Of a stretch of DNA of 64,000 nt, positions 42,946 to 54,268 are shown piece by piece. Origin of the DNA: Buddleja alternifolia. Lineage: Eukaryota > Streptophyta > Magnoliopsida > Lamiales > Scrophulariaceae. The stretch lies in assembly GCA_019426215.1 (NCBI GenBank), contig CM033400.1, positions 14,740,568-14,804,567 on the forward strand, in the 5' to 3' direction. The translations under genes were made by a program, and so were the position numbers. Under the pieces are notes generated by a model. The model had not been told where the DNA came from. It worked only from the letters and a program-made list of their open reading frames with translations, and made no database searches. The first letter of the stretch is position 1, and each line of letters begins with the position of its first letter.

Positions 42946-44895
42946 TGTCACACACCCCGACCCGACCCGTACATGTAACTCAAATAAGCCACACGGTCAG
43001 GCCAAGGGGGCAATGACCCATTTTCTTCATTTGAAATGTTATGGTTTTAAAAAAAAGTATAATATATCCCTTTTAAAATAAAAGCAAATCATTTTTTTTT
43101 ATATACATCAAAACCTAGCACCTTCATTCCTGTATTAACATACTTATGTTTACAAAACCATAACAGGGCGGTTATACAAATCAACATCAGAGTACAAAAG
43201 TGCTCGAAGCATGGCATATGAAGATAGCTCTGTCTGACCGCTCTGGAGACTTGGGCAACCTTCACATATTAACATAATCATCACCTGCATCATAAGAACC
43301 TAATGAGCTAATGGCTCAGTAAGAAGAAGCTCATATTTTTAAAAACAACGTTTCACATATCACATTCGACAGTCAATAATGCATAGTTCAGTTAAAACTT
43401 TTCTTTTTCCTTTTTATCCTTTCCTTTTGGGTACCTTCGAAGTGTGGTATTCGACCGATAGTGATAGGCGTCCGTTTTCGGAACCTGTTCATAACAATTG
43501 GCCACTGGAAGAGCAATCACGGGGTTCTCATAACCGACCTTTCGGCCCAATGACATTAACCGCTGGCTCTCTTATACATCGTGCCTTTATCTATCTTGGC
43601 TTTACGCCTTAAGGTATTCACCACCAGTACATCGTGGCTTTATCTATCTTGGTTTTTACACCTCAAGGTATTCACCACCAGTCTTTTGGGTCCGCCAGTC
43701 CCACCCGCGTCCCATGCCTACCCGACCATCAATCAAATACCATACCTCCCCTTTTCAAATCATTTTCTTTACGTGTGCATCAACATCATGTATCATAATC
43801 ATATATAAGCAATAAACAAGAAATAAACATTCATTCCCAAGTAATCATCTTAAAACATCATAAACATATATACCTCAACACTTTGCACAATAGGCAAGTA
43901 ATAAAATTCATTTTCAAACAATTATCTTAAAACATCATAAACATGTATAATATGGTCCTTATGAAGCAGAAAACGAACTTCAACTTACCTTAGGTCCTTT
44001 GCAATGAACTAGAAAAGGTGATGCTACCGAAGCTAGCTAATGATACTTCTTCCTAATTTTAGATGTGCAATAATCTGTAAAAAGGGTATATAACATACCT
44101 AAATACAATTCTCTATACTTATTCCAAATTCACCGATTAAATTGAAGAAACAATCTGTAAAAGACTTACTTGTAACGGCCACGTCGCTATGCCTAGCTCG
44201 CTTTACCTATTACTCTTCATTTCCTATTTTTCCTTGAATTTTTTTCCGCTCTTTTCTTTCTTTCTTTCTTCTCTGATTTTTGTTTCTTTTCCTTACACTT
44301 TTCTTTCCATTTCTTTGTCCAGAAAGCCCTTTAAAAGGCTTAAGGCAGTTTGCAAACTTCATTGTGAAGTTTGTTGAAAAATAATATTATTTTATTCAGT
44401 TAATTATTTGCAACTGCTAGCTTAATACGTGTTATACGTTTGTGCCTTATATTTTCTATGTGTCACATATTTACATTCATCGTGACATATAAATGACACG
44501 TAAGCAGCACGTAGTGCATGAAATATATTGACCCGGTGACTAGTAGAAAGCTATCGTGTACCAAATTCAATCAAAACTCTAAAGTTAAGCATGCTCAAAC
44601 GGGAGCAATTCTGAGATGGGTGACCACCTGAGAAGCACGTCAATTATCATTTTTTTTTCTTTTCCAAACATTTTGTTCATTGATTAACTAGCGATAAATG
44701 CTAGACGTCGTGCCTGCTTAGACGTCATGCATGCTTAACTAGTGATAAACGTTCGAAAAAATGTACCTTAAATGCAGTTATCATATAATTAGAAAGTAAT
44801 CATGTTCGTGCAATCATGCCATTTATAATCAATAATAAATGCTAACTATATGACATGGTTATTGTTGGCTGCGTGAGAGATGATTGGGCATTACA
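42946..44895 (-). mobile_element. Gypsy 3' LTR, Tekay/Del-like (L)
   Basis: On the minus strand it starts TGTAATGCCC (44895), just after the pol end and a GAAGGAGGTTATGAT purine-rich tract, and ends GGGTGTGTGACA (42946). About 1.95 kb. The start sequence and the adjacent chromovirus pol tail support a Tekay/Del-type element. It contains a 5S-like segment (44550-44640). Confidence 0.78.
44550..44640 (+). repeat. 5S rRNA-like segment inside LTR
   Basis: The stretch with AAAGTTAAGCATGCTC, then GATGGGTGACCACCTGAGAA, matches the 3' half of plant 5S rRNA (box A AGTTAAGCGTGC and box C GGATGGGTGACC..CCTGGGAAG). It is clearly diverged and lacks the 5' half, so it is not a 5S gene. Similar 5S-derived promoter segments are known in Cassandra TRIM LTRs. 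Here it is antisense to the LTR. Confidence 0.75.
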
Positions 44896-45215
44896 ATCAT
44901 AACCTCCTTCAAAAAATTTTGTCCTAGAAATTTGACATACCGAGATAATTCTGGATACTTGTTTCGCAGTTCTTCTTCCCATTCCCATGTAGCTTCTTCT
45001 ACCGCATGATTTTTCCAAAAAACCTTTACCAGATTAATACTTTTGTTTCTCAATTGTTTCACCTTCTGATCAAGGATTTGCTCTGGTTTCTCTTCATAGG
45101 CTAAATTTGGAGATAGGTTTAACGGCTCGTAACTTAGCGCATGAGAAGGATTTGAAATGTATTTCTTCAGCATAGACACATGGAACACATTATGAACAAT
45201 GTGTCGATTTCGCAA
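44859..45215 (-). pseudogene. Gypsy chromovirus pol C-terminus (L)
   Basis: The minus-strand translation runs through VFHVSMLKKYISNPSHAL, then LRNKSINLVKVFWKNHAVEE and ATWEWEEELRNKYPEL. This is the integrase C-terminus plus chromodomain-like tail typical of Tekay/Del gypsy elements. The frame runs past the polypurine tract into the LTR before stopping at 44859, so the normal stop is probably lost by a frameshift. Upstream pol is missing beyond about 45215. Confidence 0.88.
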
Positions 45216-45278
45216 TTATAATAAACCCTCCCGTTCCCTTCATCTTCAGGAAAAATTTCGCAATTATGAAAGGGAAAT

Positions 45279-45887
45279 TTGTCCATTTCTGATTTCTGTC
45301 GCGATATGAAACAGCTTGCAGATAATCTCAAGGATGTTGATTCTCCTATTAATGATCAGGACTTAGTTTTACAAATCTTAAATAATTTACCTGATTCATA
45401 CAATAATATTATAGATGTAATCACCAATCAACGTCCGTTTCCTAAATTTAATCAGGCTTGTAACATGCTTTTACTCCAAGAAACCCAAGACACCCACAAA
45501 ACCGCCCCCTCTCCTGATTCCTCTGTTCTTTTTCTTTTTCTCAAAATCAACCCAATTCTCGTAGTGATAATGGTCGTTGTCGAGGGCGTGGTCGTGGTAA
45601 AAATTTTAGTCGTGGATTCGGTCGTGGAAGTTACCAAAATTATGGCAGTCAAATTACCAAAATTCTAACAAACAGCCCAACTTCGGTTATGGGCCTCCTC
45701 AGCAGCCCACATGGCCTCTTCAACAGCAAGGCCCCACATGGACTCCTCAACAGCAAGGCCCGCATCAACAATTCTTCACTGGGTTTCCTCAATTCTTTAT
45801 TGGGCCTCCTTCGCCGTAGCCTAGTCTGTCTCCCTCACCAGGATTTAACTACACGGGCCACTATCTCTCTTATCTAGCAGCGCCCTC
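45279..45887 (+). pseudogene. Copia-4 gag fragment
   Basis: Starts MSISDFCRDMKQLADNLKDV, continues DQDLVLQILNNLPDSYNNII and ends in a glycine/arginine-rich then QQ/P-rich tail (read with a frameshift near 45540). This is the copia gag type with an UBN2-like core. The N-terminal gag, leader and LTR are absent. It is interrupted at 45887 by a solo LTR and resumes at 47345. Confidence 0.85.
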
Positions 45888-47339
45888 TGGTACGTGTCGA
45901 ATGCACCAAAATATAATTACTATTCTCACAAGAATCTGTAGTACTCGTAAGTCCAGGTCGAACCCAAGAGACTGATTGATCAAATAACAAAGGGGGTTTT
46001 GAAGATTTAATTAACTAAAATTGTAGAAAATAAAGGCTTGAAAATTCAATTAATGGAAAATACGATTCAAGAGAAATTCAACCCTTAATTCACACATTGA
46101 TCATAGACACCTAAATTACTATTCACTCATTGATTACTTAGCCAAGAATCTAAATAACCAGCTATCTAGATCCCTATAATCTTCCTTATATCATTAATCA
46201 AAGCCCAGCACCCGATTAAATTCTTATTATTAACTGATTCGGTATTAAGCAATCCTAATCAAATTAATAACAGCATAACGAATTAGAAGCGACTAAGGAT
46301 AAACAATAGTTTAAGCAAACGCCAACTATTTAATTTACTCCAATGTTTCCCTTAGGTTATGAACGAAAATTGGGAACCTAATCATGAAAACCTAATTGCT
46401 ACATGCACAAATCAAACATAACAATTACGGATTATGAAGATTTGTTAGCAAACAATTGACATATATAATCAACTAATATGCATCTTAGATAATCATATAC
46501 AAAATTGTAAGAATTGAAATCAAGAAACAAAAGATAATCAAACCGTGAATAGATTAAAATAAAAGTTTCGTGTCTCACAATGTATGAATTAATTGGAATT
46601 TTCTTGAATCGAAATAAAAACTTAGCTAATAATAATTGTAAGCATAAAACTTGAAAATACTATTTTTCTAACTCTCTTCTCCTTGTTTTTTTGTTCTTCT
46701 ATTTTTTTTTTCAACTCTTGCAAGACATATATATAGGCAATAAAAAGATGACATAATCATGGAGAGAATATATTCTCTCTTCCTTTATCAAGACATGGAG
46801 AATATATTCTTCCCTTTAACATCAAAGCATGGAGAATATATTCTTCCATTTACACTCCGATTTGTCGCCTCTACTTCATCAAATCTGACTTTGACTCCTT
46901 CTAGAAATTTGTAGATTTATGTGTTAGATTTCATTTCCAAATGGCCTTGACTGAATCCAAGACACATAACTCTAGTTATGAATTTTTCACCAAATCTGCG
47001 CATTCCAGTCCAGTCCAGAACAGAATTCTTCTTTAAATTCTTCAACACTTTCGAGCCCTTTAACTTCCGAACTGGGTCTGGACTTCTTCATAAGAAATAT
47101 AGGCCTTTGTCTTAACTTTCCAACTAGATAAAATTCAGTAGAAACTAATGTCTGCATCTCCAGATATATCAGTATTTCCGAAACATCGCCAAATCTGCCA
47201 TTTTGATTGAAATTGAAATTTTGCACTTCAAATCTTGCCCAAATCACAAAATGAGATAAAAATCAGTTCCAATGGCCATATAATCACAATAAAATGCTAA
47301 AGATAGAGGAAATAAAATATATAAATATTGCACTTATCA
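45888..47339 (-). mobile_element. Solo LTR with TSD CCCTC
   Basis: Plus-strand TGGTACGTGTCG..GCACTTATCA; minus strand TGATAAGTGC..CGTACCA. The TSD CCCTC at 45883-45887 and 47340-47344 is perfect, and removing the insert restores the copia frame (YLAAPS joined to THQQ). The TGATAAG start and GGTTCGACCTGGACTTACG near its end are like the Athila-type LTRs, but it is another family. Length 1452 bp. Confidence 0.93.
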
Positions 47340-47344
47340 CCCTC

Positions 47345-48445
47345 CACTCATCAACAGGCCAGCCTAATGCTGAATTCTCCTTACTTGGCCCAACTACAGC
47401 CAACGCACAAGGGCCTTTCCCAGCAGCAGCCCACGGACCTTTCCCAATTATTTTCCATTATGACTGTTCAAATCTTAGATGACAATTGGTATATGGACTC
47501 GGGACTAGTGCACGTATCACCTCTCACCCAGGTACACTTTATTCTTTTGTGCATTGTGATAATTCTAAATCAATATTAGTTGGTAATGGTGCTGTTTTAC
47601 CTATTTCTTACACTGGCTCTACTTTTTTCCCGACAACCCACTTTCCTTTATCTAATGTTTTAGTGTCTCCCCACATTATTAAAAATCTCGTTTCTGTTCG
47701 TTCCTTTACTCGTGACAATAATGATTCTATTGAGTTTGATCCAAATGGCTTTTCTGTGAAGGACCTTCAGACGGGCACCCTTCTCTTCTGCAGTGACAGT
47801 CAAGGCGATCTTTATCTCGTTCTCCCTTCTTCTCTTCGCACCCTCTCTCTGTTGCAGCTCTCACTGCCACCACTACTACACTCTGGCATCGCCGTCTTGG
47901 GCATCCCGGCTCTTCTGTCTTTAATTTTTTAGCTTCTAGGAAATTTAATTTCTTGTCAAAATTCATTATTACCGTTATGTAACGCTTGTCAGTTAGGCAA
48001 ACATAAACGTCTTCCATTTTTTAGTTCCAATTCTACTACTTCTCGTGTTTTTGAAATTATACATTCGGATTTATGGACCTTGCCAGTCACTAGTGCTAAT
48101 GGATTTCGCTATTATGTTATTTTTGTAGATAATTTCTTGCATTTTTTATGGGTTTTTCCCCTTCGTCTTAAATCTGACGTTTTTAATATTTTTTTAAATT
48201 TTCGTGCTTATGTCAAAAATTAGTTTAATCATGAAATTCAATCTTTTCAATGTGATCATGGTCGCGAGTTCGATTATAAGAATTTCCATACTCTCCTTAG
48301 TGGTCTAGGTATTACTTTTCGGTTCTCTTGCCCCCATACATCTCAACAAAATGGGAAAGCCGAACACACTCTTCAATCTATCAACAACATTGTGCGTACT
48401 CTTCTTTTTCAAGCATCTCTCCCTCCTCTTTTTTGGACTTAATTG
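47345..48445 (+). pseudogene. Copia-4 PR and integrase, truncated
   Basis: Protease start NWYMDSG, then the VGNGAVLPI block, NVLVSPHIIKNLVSVRSF, the pre-integrase LWHRRLGHPG and CNACQLGKHKRLP zinc site. Integrase core blocks are HSDLWTLPV, FQCDHGREFD and GKAEHTLQSINNI (with A where R is usual). Several frameshifts and stops occur. It ends at PPLFWT (about 48440), before the RT, where the TIR element begins. Confidence 0.88.
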
Positions 48446-49238
48446 CTAATTAGTCCATCATAAATCAAAATATATATATATATATAGGGTATGGATCAAA
48501 TACATCTCATTACATTTGGTAAGATATAAGACTCAATCTACACCATTGATACCGTTTGATCCCAAGATCCAGATTTAACAACTATTTTCAGATTATATAT
48601 ATTTTTTTAATGAGGGCAGGGGCATCTTAGTCCATGAAAAATGGTTTAAAAAATTCACTTTTCTGCAACTAATTAGAAAAGCAGCTTACAACGAAGAAGA
48701 GAGCTCCTCGACCTAATATTCCGATCCAAAACCCAGTGAAAACGTGTGTATATATATGCAATTACATATATACACAAATACGAATTCATGAAATACAGGG
48801 TGAAGGCGAAGAACTCACCTGAAATGGAGAAACTTTGAATGGGGGGTTTTGCTTGAAGTCTAGCGATGAATACAGACTTTAACATAAATTAAATAATTTA
48901 GGTGTAATCTGATTACGTATTAATTTGGAGAATTCCGCGAGATTACAGTATGTATATATGTATATGTGTGTGTATATATTCCATTCTATAAGTCCAACTG
49001 GTCTTTTACTCGAATTGAAGGGTTTCAGTGATCCATACCCGGTAGAGTCAAAATGTAACATACCTGAAAGTAGATTTAACACTCAATACACAAGTGCTAA
49101 TTCCCTTAGGTTAAACAAATTTGAAAATTAGGCAACTTATAATGAGTATCAATTTATTTGTAGATAAGTGTTGGATAATATTATATCAAGACAACATACT
49201 GATTGGCCAAATGCTCTGATAAACATATTAATATACAG

Positions 49239-49988
49239 CCCACTCATTATAAACACATACTATATAATGAGTTATAATATACTGTATAATGTATTATAAC
49301 ATACTGTATAATGGCTTATAAGATACTATATAATTGAATATTTTTAATATATTATAAACACATACTGTATAATAAGTTATAATATACCGTATAATGTGTT
49401 ATAACATACTGTATAATTGAATATTTTTAATATGTTATAAACGCATACTGTATAATGAGTTATAATATACCGTATAATGTGTTATAACATACTGTATAAT
49501 GGCTTATAAGATAATGTATAATTGAATATTTTTAATATGTTATAACACATACTGTATAATGAGTTATAATATACCGTATAATGTATTATAACATATTGTA
49601 TAATGGCTTATAAGATACTGTATAATTGAATATTTTTAATATGTTATAAATACATACTGTATAATGAGTTATAATATACCGTATAATGTGTTATAACATA
49701 CTGTATAATTGAATATTTTTAATATGTTATAAACACATATTGTATAATGAGTTATAATATACTGTATAATGTGTTATAACATACTATATAATGGCTTATA
49801 AGATACTGTATAATTGAATATTTTTAATATTTTATAAACACATATTGTATAATGAGTTATCATATGCCGTATAATGTGTTATAACATACTGTATAATGAC
49901 TTGTAAGATACTGTATAATTAAATATTTTTAATATGATATAAACACATACTGTATAATGAGTTATAATATACCGTATAATGTGTTACA
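49239..49988. repeat. AT-rich minisatellite, about 106/82-bp units
   Basis: Eight units start with ATAATGAGTTATAATATACC (49267, 49373, 49455, 49557, 49663, 49746, 49851, 49957; step 106, 82, 102, 106, 83, 105, 106). The short units lack a 24-bp block with GGCTTATAAGATACTG. Within each unit ATACTGTATAATG-like words recur every 20-25 bp. Each unit contains a conserved GAATATTTTTAATATG. Confidence 0.93.
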
Positions 49989-49991
49989 ACA

Positions 49992-50252
49992 CATTATCAT
50001 CATCATTATGAACAACAACTCACTACTGACGAGGACGAGTCAACTTCGAAACCACCTTTGCTGTCTATTTCTTCTTCTTCTTATGGGTCTAAACAGAAGA
50101 GAAAGAAGAAGTGTAGTACTAGTATGAGGTTGGTAGATATAGACCCCAACTTCTTTAATGGTGTTGGTTCAATTCATGAGTCTGAATCAACTCGGTTTAG
50201 ATCTTTAAACAAGACTTTAAAGCTAATGAGTTTTAAAGATGATTCTCCATGA
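49992..50252 (+). pseudogene. Captured coding fragment, unknown
   Basis: The open frame reads HYEQQLTTDEDESTSKPPLL, then a serine run, KQKRKKK, and MRLVDIDPNFFNGVGSIHES .. LKLMSFKDDSP stop. Acidic-to-basic composition and normal codon structure look like the C-terminal exon of a real plant protein. I do not recognise the family. It lies between the minisatellite and the right TIR, so it may be a transduplicated host exon. A chance ORF cannot be excluded. Confidence 0.45.
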
Positions 50253-50548
50253 ACAATTGAAAAAGAAAAAAGAAAAAAAAAAGAGAAAAGAAGAGAAACA
50301 GTGAAAGACCAGAGAAGAAGTGGAAGTCTCGCATCTGAGAGAGAAGACGATGAAATTTTTTTGAGACGTGGGTTTGTGGGCTTTGAAAAATGACATCAGT
50401 TGACTATTATACTCCTGATTCAATTGAAATCAATTTCCCCACCTGTTTTTGGATTCCTTTTTGGACTGTTGGATTTAATGGATTCAATGGTATAGATTGA
50501 GTCATATATATTATCTAATATAGAGTATGTATTAGATCTTGACCCTAT

Positions 50549-51644
50549 TTATATATATATATATATAATTAAACCACAATACATACACGTCTATATACCT
50601 AAATGCTAATACGTATATATATATATATACATAATATAAGTCCATAAAATTCTTACAAATAATACTACACAGCGATAGAAACCATATAATAGTGAAGTGA
50701 CGTGGCCCCCTAATCGTTTTAGGTGCAACGCAGCTGTTGTTTTCCCCATCTAATTAATAAAATTGAGCAAGAAGAGGTGTTTTTCCAGAAGAACTTTCTG
50801 CTTACTAGTGACGATGGTGCTTAGTATTTTGATTGCAATTTATAATGACGTACTCCTTGGATGACGTATGCAAAATTGTACATTTGATCTCATTGATAGA
50901 TAAAAAAGTTAACACCTTTAATTTGGAACTTTAAACTGTGTTTGGACCCTTTGTTAGCTCGTAGTGCTAGAGTGACATTTGAGGGTGATTCGAATCCTCC
51001 ACCACATGTTTTGAACTCTAATTTGCTTGATTTTTCGCATTGATATTCCATCGTTTTCCTCTTTAAAAAATAAAAATAAAAAATTGTGTTTGGACAATGA
51101 ATTTGGATTTGGAGAAAATAATTTAAATTAGTCTAAATTAACGTTATTTGAAATCCACCATAGTGATTAAAAAATAATTTTAAGTGAGACACAAAAATTT
51201 GACATTCATTGTAACTTAAAATCATCTAAACAAGCTCAATGAATTTGTTGATCCAATTGAAATTTATAACTTTCAAATACTCTTAGCGGTTATGCATATT
51301 CAGTTCCATAATTTGAATTAATCCACAATTAATTTAAATAATTAATTTTTACCGTAATAGGCTAAGTTAGTCTGGCATGTCGTAATATTGTTGATTTGTA
51401 AAGAAAACTAATGGTGAACGCACGCAAAGACTTTCACATGAGTTTTTTAATCTTTTATTAAATGATAGATTTTTCATTTTTCTTTTTAAATCTATAGGTT
51501 TCTGATACACGCATGCTCAATAAATAACAAAAAAAAAAACTAACCGTTGTTTGATACTAACGATCAATTTCATTCAAAACCTATCGACACAAAACAGATT
51601 ATAATATTTTTGAGCTATGAACTATTGTTCAAACACCAAACTAT
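50549..51644. other. Intergenic, no gene seen
   Basis: AT-rich, with (TA)n tracts at about 50553-50575 and 50614-50630. I find no coding signal or recognisable element. Confidence 0.6.
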
Positions 51645-51874
51645 CGGTATTTAATGCATTGAGAGCATTACACTAGGACAACCAAAATATCAGAATGAAG
51701 CAAATAAATCTATGGTGGTCCTAGTGTAATGCTCCTAGTGCATTAAATACCACAAGTTGAACATGAAATGGGTGCTTTTTATATAGGGGGTGGGTGATGA
51801 AAACCACCCACCACAGGTTGAACTTGTGGTATTTAATGCACGAGAGCATTACCCTAGGACCATAATAGATTTAT
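51645..51874. mobile_element. Foldback MITE with extra third arm
   Basis: 51704-51874 folds as one hairpin: the left arm (ATAAATCTATGGTGGTCCTA onward) pairs with the right arm ending ..TAGGACCATAATAGATTTAT. Each contains GTAATGCTC and the GCATTAAATACC word. A third copy of the arm lies at 51645-51680, so the locus holds a nested or partial second element. Confidence 0.75.
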
Positions 51875-52075
51875 CCAGATGAAGCCACAATAATCAAGGG
51901 ATGATAGTAGATTATGACGCATCCCTAGGATCATACTAGAGAGTCAGGTGATCTTCATCATACATGTATTCATACACATGTAGTAGACTCATCATCGCAT
52001 ATACATATATTGGTAGACTGGAGATCATCCCAACCTTTGATCCCCAATCTCTCAAGTGTGATCTTGTGTTTAATC
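51875..52075. other. Short intergenic segment
   Basis: Between the MITE and the copia-3 LTR. Nothing recognised. Confidence 0.5.
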
Positions 52076-52448
52076 TGTTAGGTGTTATGCCCTCTATGCC
52101 ATTGAGAAATTAAATTTAGGAGGGCATTTTATTTATATTGTATGAACATTATTAATCATTAATAAAAGGCATTGAGTTTGTTCTTATAAATCTAATTGTG
52201 GCATTGAATGTATTGAACAAATAGGTCCTTAAGATCAAAGTGTACTCATCACTACTTATTTGATAAGTAGGAGCACTAGTGGAGTTAAGTGCATGATCTT
52301 ATAAATATGGTTTGCGAGTTAAAGAATCTAAATTGGGCATTTAGGTTCAACTCGTATGACACTTACTTTGACAAGAAAAGTGCTAGTCTTACACTGATTA
52401 GATAGTGGAAGCTGGTGTCATGAATATGATTAACGGAGTTGACATATT
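52076..52448 (+). mobile_element. Copia-3 LTR H, first part
   Basis: Starts TGTTAGGTGTTATGCCCTCT, related to the next LTR (TGTTGGGAAAGTGCCCTCGA). Cut by a solo LTR at 52449. Confidence 0.75.
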
Positions 52449-53996
52449 TGATAGGGTGTGAATTTACATGTTTTAGAGCCTCATATTTATTGGATTTATA
52501 TTGGTTTATGCATGATTTATACCACATTTGCGTTTAATTTGTGTGCTTATCGAGTAAAGGTGGAAAATCACTACAATAGAGGAATAATGCACGCAAATAC
52601 AGAATTTATGCATATTTCGAGTTCGAATTTGAGGACGTCTCCTTCAACAAAGTTGTTTATCTCTGTGTTAGCTTCACTTAGCAACTTGAATTATCCAAAT
52701 CGGAGGTCTGTGGAGAGCGTTATGAAGGAAATACAATTGTTGCGCCGAACAGAGAAGTACATGTGCCAGGATACGCCCCAGCGCCCTCCTAGTCATGCCT
52801 AGGCGTGGATAGTCCAAATGTTACTCCTTTTCAGCCTAAATTCCAGTATTATATGATGGGTAAGAATCACTTTTGGCCATAATTCAGCACATGTGTTGAG
52901 GGGTTGTCATAAGTGTGTTTCTTGGTAGATTTACTTTATGGGCGCCAAATCAGAAACAACCTCTATGTTGAAACGTAATTTAGGTATACTTAGCGACCGA
53001 ATTGGACAAAATGTCCTTCTGGAAAGTTGTAGATCTATGTTTTATCTGCACATGGGCTTGACTATCAATTTCAGATTCTTGGAGAAGAGGGGGAGGAAGT
53101 GACCGATCCTTAGAGAAGAAAAGAGGGGAGAGAGAAGGATTCTTGATTCATCATCATCATTGGAGAAGGAAGATTCAATTGAAGCTCCATCATTATTCAC
53201 TTTTGAGGGAGTTTTTATAGCTTTTCATTTCAATTATGTCTATGAACATGTGTATTAATTCATTTATGTTTTTCATATTATCCATTATGAACTAAATTCA
53301 TAAGACTAGGGCCATGTAAGGCCAAATTGTGATATATGCTTATAATAGATGATTGTTGAGGTTGTTCTTATATTGTTATGTGATGTGAATTTGTGTTTTT
53401 GTCTATCTTGCATATACTTGATCACTATATGTTAGAATCTTATGCTTAGGTTAATATTTCGGGAGAAAATTGACTTAGGGTGCAAGAAATTCACATCATG
53501 ACCCGTAACTAATGAGGAATTGCCCTAGACATAGGTAAAGATTCCCGGGTGAAGTTGTTCGATTCAAACCGAGTGAACTCTAGTACGTTAATGCATGTTT
53601 AGTGGTTAGATTTCTGGATAGGAATATTTGGGAAATCACGATCTAAGCATAGGAGTTTATACGCGAGACATCGGTTATTCTCTACCCTCGGAGTTCTCAC
53701 CATAACAATATAAGCGTAATCCTTCAACTAGAATCTTTATAAGTATAATTGATCAATTTGAACCTAGCATGTGCCTTAGTCTCCCTTTATACTTTGTGTA
53801 AAATCAATTGTGTAATCTTGTTCTTATTGTATGCATTTTACCTATAATTTACTTTAATTATATTTGTTCTTTTTTCGTTAAAATCATAAACTAAAATTCA
53901 AGTCTCCGTGGTTCGACAACCCGGACTTTTAGTCCACTTATTACTACACACGACTAGTGCACCTGCTACAATAGCACGTTAGCTTTTAGCGTGTCA
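52449..53996 (+). mobile_element. Solo LTR, Athila-like, TSD ATATT
   Basis: TGATAGGGTGTG..GCGTGTCA, 1548 bp, flanked by perfect ATATT (52444-52448 and 53997-54001). It shares the terminal block TTCGACAACCCGGACTTTTA and the GGAAAATCACTAC region with the LTR at 3992. It has only a residual GCGCC cluster (52770-52806). Confidence 0.93.
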
Positions 53997-54001
53997 ATAT
54001 T

Positions 54002-54268
54002 CAAACTCAATTCGTAGTAATCCTATCACATGGGTTTTTACTCGGTGACAATCAATGATAAGGATTATCAGTTATGATAGTATGAGTGAGCTTTAGACCT
54101 GAGGAGTCATTTGCATTGTGCTCGTACCATTGAATAAGTTATTAGAGTAGTTAGGCCCAATCACCCATTCGTGGGGTCGACCTCGAAGTATGATTCAATG
54201 GGTGCGTTCGACAATGGGAAGTGGACTGCCAATAAGGAATTCACTGCCTCGAAAGTAAACAAGAAACG
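54002..54268 (+). mobile_element. Copia-3 LTR H, second part
   Basis: It resumes LTR H after the solo LTR and runs through GGGGTCGACCTCGAAGTATG to CGAAAGTAAACAAGAA, where LTR I starts abruptly. The corresponding stretch in LTR I is at about 54810-54905. Confidence 0.75.

Larger units (their letters stand above)
48484..50548. mobile_element. TIR-bounded element with captured sequence
   Basis: The left end ATAGGGTATGGATCAAATAC and the complement of the right end, ATAGGGTCAAGATCTAATAC, are inverted repeats. Homology continues inward through GACTCAATCTACACCATTGA (about 80 bp). TA-rich flanks look like a target duplication but are too simple to trust. No transposase is seen. The content (minisatellite, coding fragment, unique sequence) suggests a Pack-MULE-like non-autonomous element. 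Confidence 0.7.

Noticed and set aside
43379..43808. Short ORFs in the gypsy L LTR
   Set aside because: LTR sequence with degenerate tandem repeats (ATCTATCTTGG..TTCACCACCAG); no protein similarity recognised.
44550..44640. A genuine 5S rRNA gene
   Set aside because: Only the 3' half matches, with many substitutions, and it lies within an LTR.
49239..49988. Centromeric satellite
   Set aside because: Only eight units, enclosed by TIRs, and no long array.
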